NCBI GenBank assembly: GCA_030374735.1
Contig: JASCIV010000474.1
Location: 1-18,995, forward strand
From: Gracilaria caudata
Lineage: Eukaryota; Rhodophyta; Florideophyceae; Gracilariales; Gracilariaceae
Direction of reading: 5' to 3'
Length of the DNA stretch: 18,995 nt
The stretch's first letter is position 1. Every line of letters begins with the position of its first letter. The position numbers and the translations under genes were made by a program. A model generated the notes under the pieces. The model did not search any database. It was not told where the DNA came from and was given only the letters and a program-made list of their open reading frames with translations. Below, in pieces: positions 17,405 to 18,995 of this stretch.

Positions 17405-17851
17405 ATGATGCCTCCTCCGCCGCTGTCGCCGCCGCCATCGCCGCCGCCGTCGTCGCCGCCGCCTCCTGCCGCGTCAAGCGCGCCCGCCGTCGCCGCCACC
17501 GCCGCGGCGCGCTCGCAGCTCGCGCAGCTGCAGCTGGAGGCGCAGAACCTGCAGCTCTCGCTGCACAAGCTGGTGCATCTGCTCTCGGCGCGCACCGGCG
17601 CCTCCACGCGCGCCGCCTCCGAGCACGCCGCTCTCTCGCACCAGCTGGCGCTCGTGACCGCCTCCCACTTCGCGTCGCTACAACAAACGCAACGTCACTT
17701 TCTGCAACAGATGCGTCAGCTGCGCGAACACTTCACCGCCCTACTCCGTCTTGCTCGCGGCGCGGCAGCGCTCAACGCCAGCGTGGCGCAGCTGGACGCG
17801 CGAGTCAGCGCGCAGTTACAAGACGCGCGCCGTCGCGCACAGTCGCAGTGA
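17405..17851 (+). CDS. Small Pro-rich N-terminus plus helical protein, unrecognised
   Basis: The frame encodes 148 aa from the first in-frame ATG; the frame is open back to 17162 without ATG. Residues 3-21 are almost all Pro and Ser, 22-35 are Ala-rich, and 36-148 are predicted largely helical with heptad-like Leu spacing, including RHFLQQMRQLREHFTALLRL (97-116). The size and the helix M-x-x-L-x-x-x-F-x-x-LL recall small helical subunits such as the KxDL/BLOC-1/BORC group, but the KxDL motif itself is absent, so this is only a suggestion. Codon third positions are very GC-rich, like the neighbouring phosphatase gene, with which it converges (69 bp between stops). In GC-rich DNA a chance frame cannot be excluded, but the antisense frames lack comparable structure. 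Confidence 0.5.
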   Translation: MMPPPPLSPPPSPPPSSPPPPAASSAPAVAATAAARSQLAQLQLEAQNLQLSLHKLVHLLSARTGASTRAASEHAALSHQLALVTASHFASLQQTQRHFLQQMRQLREHFTALLRLARGAAALNASVAQLDARVSAQLQDARRRAQSQ

Positions 17852-17871
17852 ACGAAAACAGCACGATATTT

Positions 17872-17918
17872 AAAAAAAAAAAAAAACACTCACACACACA
17901 CGCACACGCACACGCACA
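17872..17918. repeat. Poly(A)15 followed by a CA/CG dinucleotide tract between convergent stops
   Basis: Fifteen A residues (17872-17886) are followed by about 30 bases of alternating purine-pyrimidine, mostly CA with some CG. The tract fills nearly all the 69 bp between two convergent stop codons. It is a simple-sequence repeat and possibly forms part of the 3' ends of both genes. Confidence 0.8.
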
Positions 17919-17920
17919 GA

Positions 17921-18940
17921 TTACGCACACGCGTCCTTACGAACGTCCACCAGCACCACGGTGCTGTCGTCGCCTCGCCCAAACTCGGCGGCCTTCGTGA
18001 GAATGGCGTCGGCAGCGCGCTGCAGCTCCACGGGCACAGCCACGGCGCCCTTTCTCTGCGCCATCTGCGCGCATATCTTGGCCACCTGAGCGTGGTTTAT
18101 CATGTCCCACAGCCCGTCCGTGCCGATCACCACCAGTTGATCGTCGTCCCTCAACGCGTAATTGCTCACGTCCGGCGTGGGCGGTACCACATACTTCACC
18201 AGACTATCTCCTATAGCACGGCTCACGGCCAGAATGTCGTTCACTCTACCGCGCAATACATACCCTCCATCACGTTCAATGCGCGCCATCTCGTCCGCTC
18301 GGCTCGGCGAGTGATCCTCCGTCAAGGTGCGCGCACTGCCATCCGCGGAAATAATCACCACGCGCGAGTCACCCACATGCGCCACTTGCATGACGCGCGT
18401 GGCGTCAAAGATTCTCACCAACGCCACCGTAGTACCCACAATACAAGTATCATCAAACTTGCTAAGCACAATACGATCAATCTCCTCAAAAGCCTCTGTC
18501 ACCGGCATGTTCAACAACATGCGCGGCAACAACTCCTTCACCGTATTCGCCGCAACCTGCTCGGCGGGCGCATGAGGCAGCGCAGCGGCACCATGTCCGT
18601 CACACACGCCGTAGATACGGTGACGATGGTCACAAAACACTCGATCCTCGTTCTGTGCGCGCCGCGAACCGCGACGACTGGCGCACGCGGATAGCGCGTG
18701 ATGCGTCCAAAGTCCCACCAACGCGTCGCTCTCTCGCGCCGACAACACGTGCGGATAGAAGGACGGTGGTAACGACGATACATTGGTGACGGGTACAAAG
18801 TCAAACGGCGCCAACTTCATCTTGGGACGCGGTCGCTTTCGACGCGCGCTCGACGGTGACGACGCCAACGACGCGCGCTCCGGTAACGACGACATGACGG
18901 GCGTGGGCGCGCGCACGGGCGGCGAGGCGTTCGCAGACAT
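17921..18940 (-). CDS. PP2C-type protein phosphatase
   Basis: This is a 339-aa metal-dependent Ser/Thr phosphatase of the PPM/PP2C family. Residues 1-60 are Ser/Pro/Ala-rich with a basic cluster RRKRPRPK (33-40) that could direct it to the nucleus. The catalytic domain runs from about 80 to 335. Visible motifs are RAQNEDR (94-100), VCDGHG (112-117), GTTVALV (169-175), VAHVGDSRV (186-194), LTEDHSPSRADE (206-217), VSRAIGD (239-245), GTDGLWD (273-279) and GRGDDSTVVLVDV (321-333). The metal-coordinating aspartates 99, 114, 275 and 324 or 325 are present, so it should be active. The final motif has DD where DN is commoner, a variant seen in other family members. The start ATG 18940 is the first in frame. 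There is no transit peptide or membrane segment. The substrate is unknown. Confidence 0.93.
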   Translation of the reverse strand: MSANASPPVRAPTPVMSSLPERASLASSPSSARRKRPRPKMKLAPFDFVPVTNVSSLPPSFYPHVLSARESDALVGLWTHHALSACASRRGSRRAQNEDRVFCDHRHRIYGVCDGHGAAALPHAPAEQVAANTVKELLPRMLLNMPVTEAFEEIDRIVLSKFDDTCIVGTTVALVRIFDATRVMQVAHVGDSRVVIISADGSARTLTEDHSPSRADEMARIERDGGYVLRGRVNDILAVSRAIGDSLVKYVVPPTPDVSNYALRDDDQLVVIGTDGLWDMINHAQVAKICAQMAQRKGAVAVPVELQRAADAILTKAAEFGRGDDSTVVLVDVRKDACA

Positions 18941-18953
18941 TGCGAGCGCGCAC

Positions 18954-18977
18954 GGAGCGGGAGCGGGAGCGGGAGCC
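18954..18977. repeat. Hexanucleotide repeat in the PP2C leader
   Basis: Four GGAGCG-type units on the plus strand (GCTCCC on the gene strand) lie 14-37 bp upstream of the phosphatase ATG, probably in its 5' leader. They are followed by a purine-rich GGGAGG run to the window edge. Confidence 0.75.
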
Positions 18978-18995
18978 GAGCAGAGGGAGGGAGGG

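Noticed and set aside
18092..18694. 200-codon plus frame antisense to the phosphatase gene
   Set aside because: His/Arg-rich shadow of the PP2C coding sequence.

Overview
The window looks like nuclear DNA of an alga with a primary plastid. A red alga is the best guess and a glaucophyte cannot be excluded. Three things support this. First, it encodes plastid-targeted proteins (LL-diaminopimelate aminotransferase and the inner-envelope protein Tic110) whose N-termini look like simple transit peptides carrying an early Phe, with no preceding signal peptide. Second, the genes are compact and nearly intron-free: only the DRG1 gene is clearly split, by two short GT-AG introns that each contain ACTAAC. 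Third, there are no operon or Shine-Dalgarno features, and every gene has an ATG start once non-ATG extensions are removed. The species cannot be named from the sequence.

Layout, left to right. 1-1405: GC-rich, low-complexity, apparently non-coding DNA. 1406-2755 (+): DapL, lysine biosynthesis. 2882-4194 (-): DRG1 GTPase in three exons. 4736-7942 (+): TIC110, plastid protein import. 8114-9337 (-): a nuclear protein whose C-terminus resembles FANCE of the Fanconi anaemia DNA-repair complex. 10267-11250 (+): an unrecognised secreted protein with a 12-Cys region followed by a coiled coil. 12098-16621 (-): a 1507-residue secreted mosaic protein (malectin, three Cys-rich repeats, malectin, PKD-like, PA14-like, IPT/TIG, beta-propeller, IPT/TIG). 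16622-17404: GC-rich spacer. 17405-17851 (+): a small Pro-rich and helical protein. 17921-18940 (-): a PP2C-type phosphatase.

The eight genes strictly alternate in strand. This gives four convergent pairs (gaps of 126, 171, 847 and 69 bp between stop codons) and three divergent pairs that share upstream regions. The genes do not form one pathway: two serve the plastid, two probably the cell surface or matrix, and the rest are housekeeping or regulatory. The most unusual points are the altered G4 motif (SKID in place of NKxD) in DRG1, the mosaic extracellular protein, the orphan Cys-rich coiled-coil protein, and a FANCE-like protein in an alga. No RNA gene, mobile element or CRISPR array was found.
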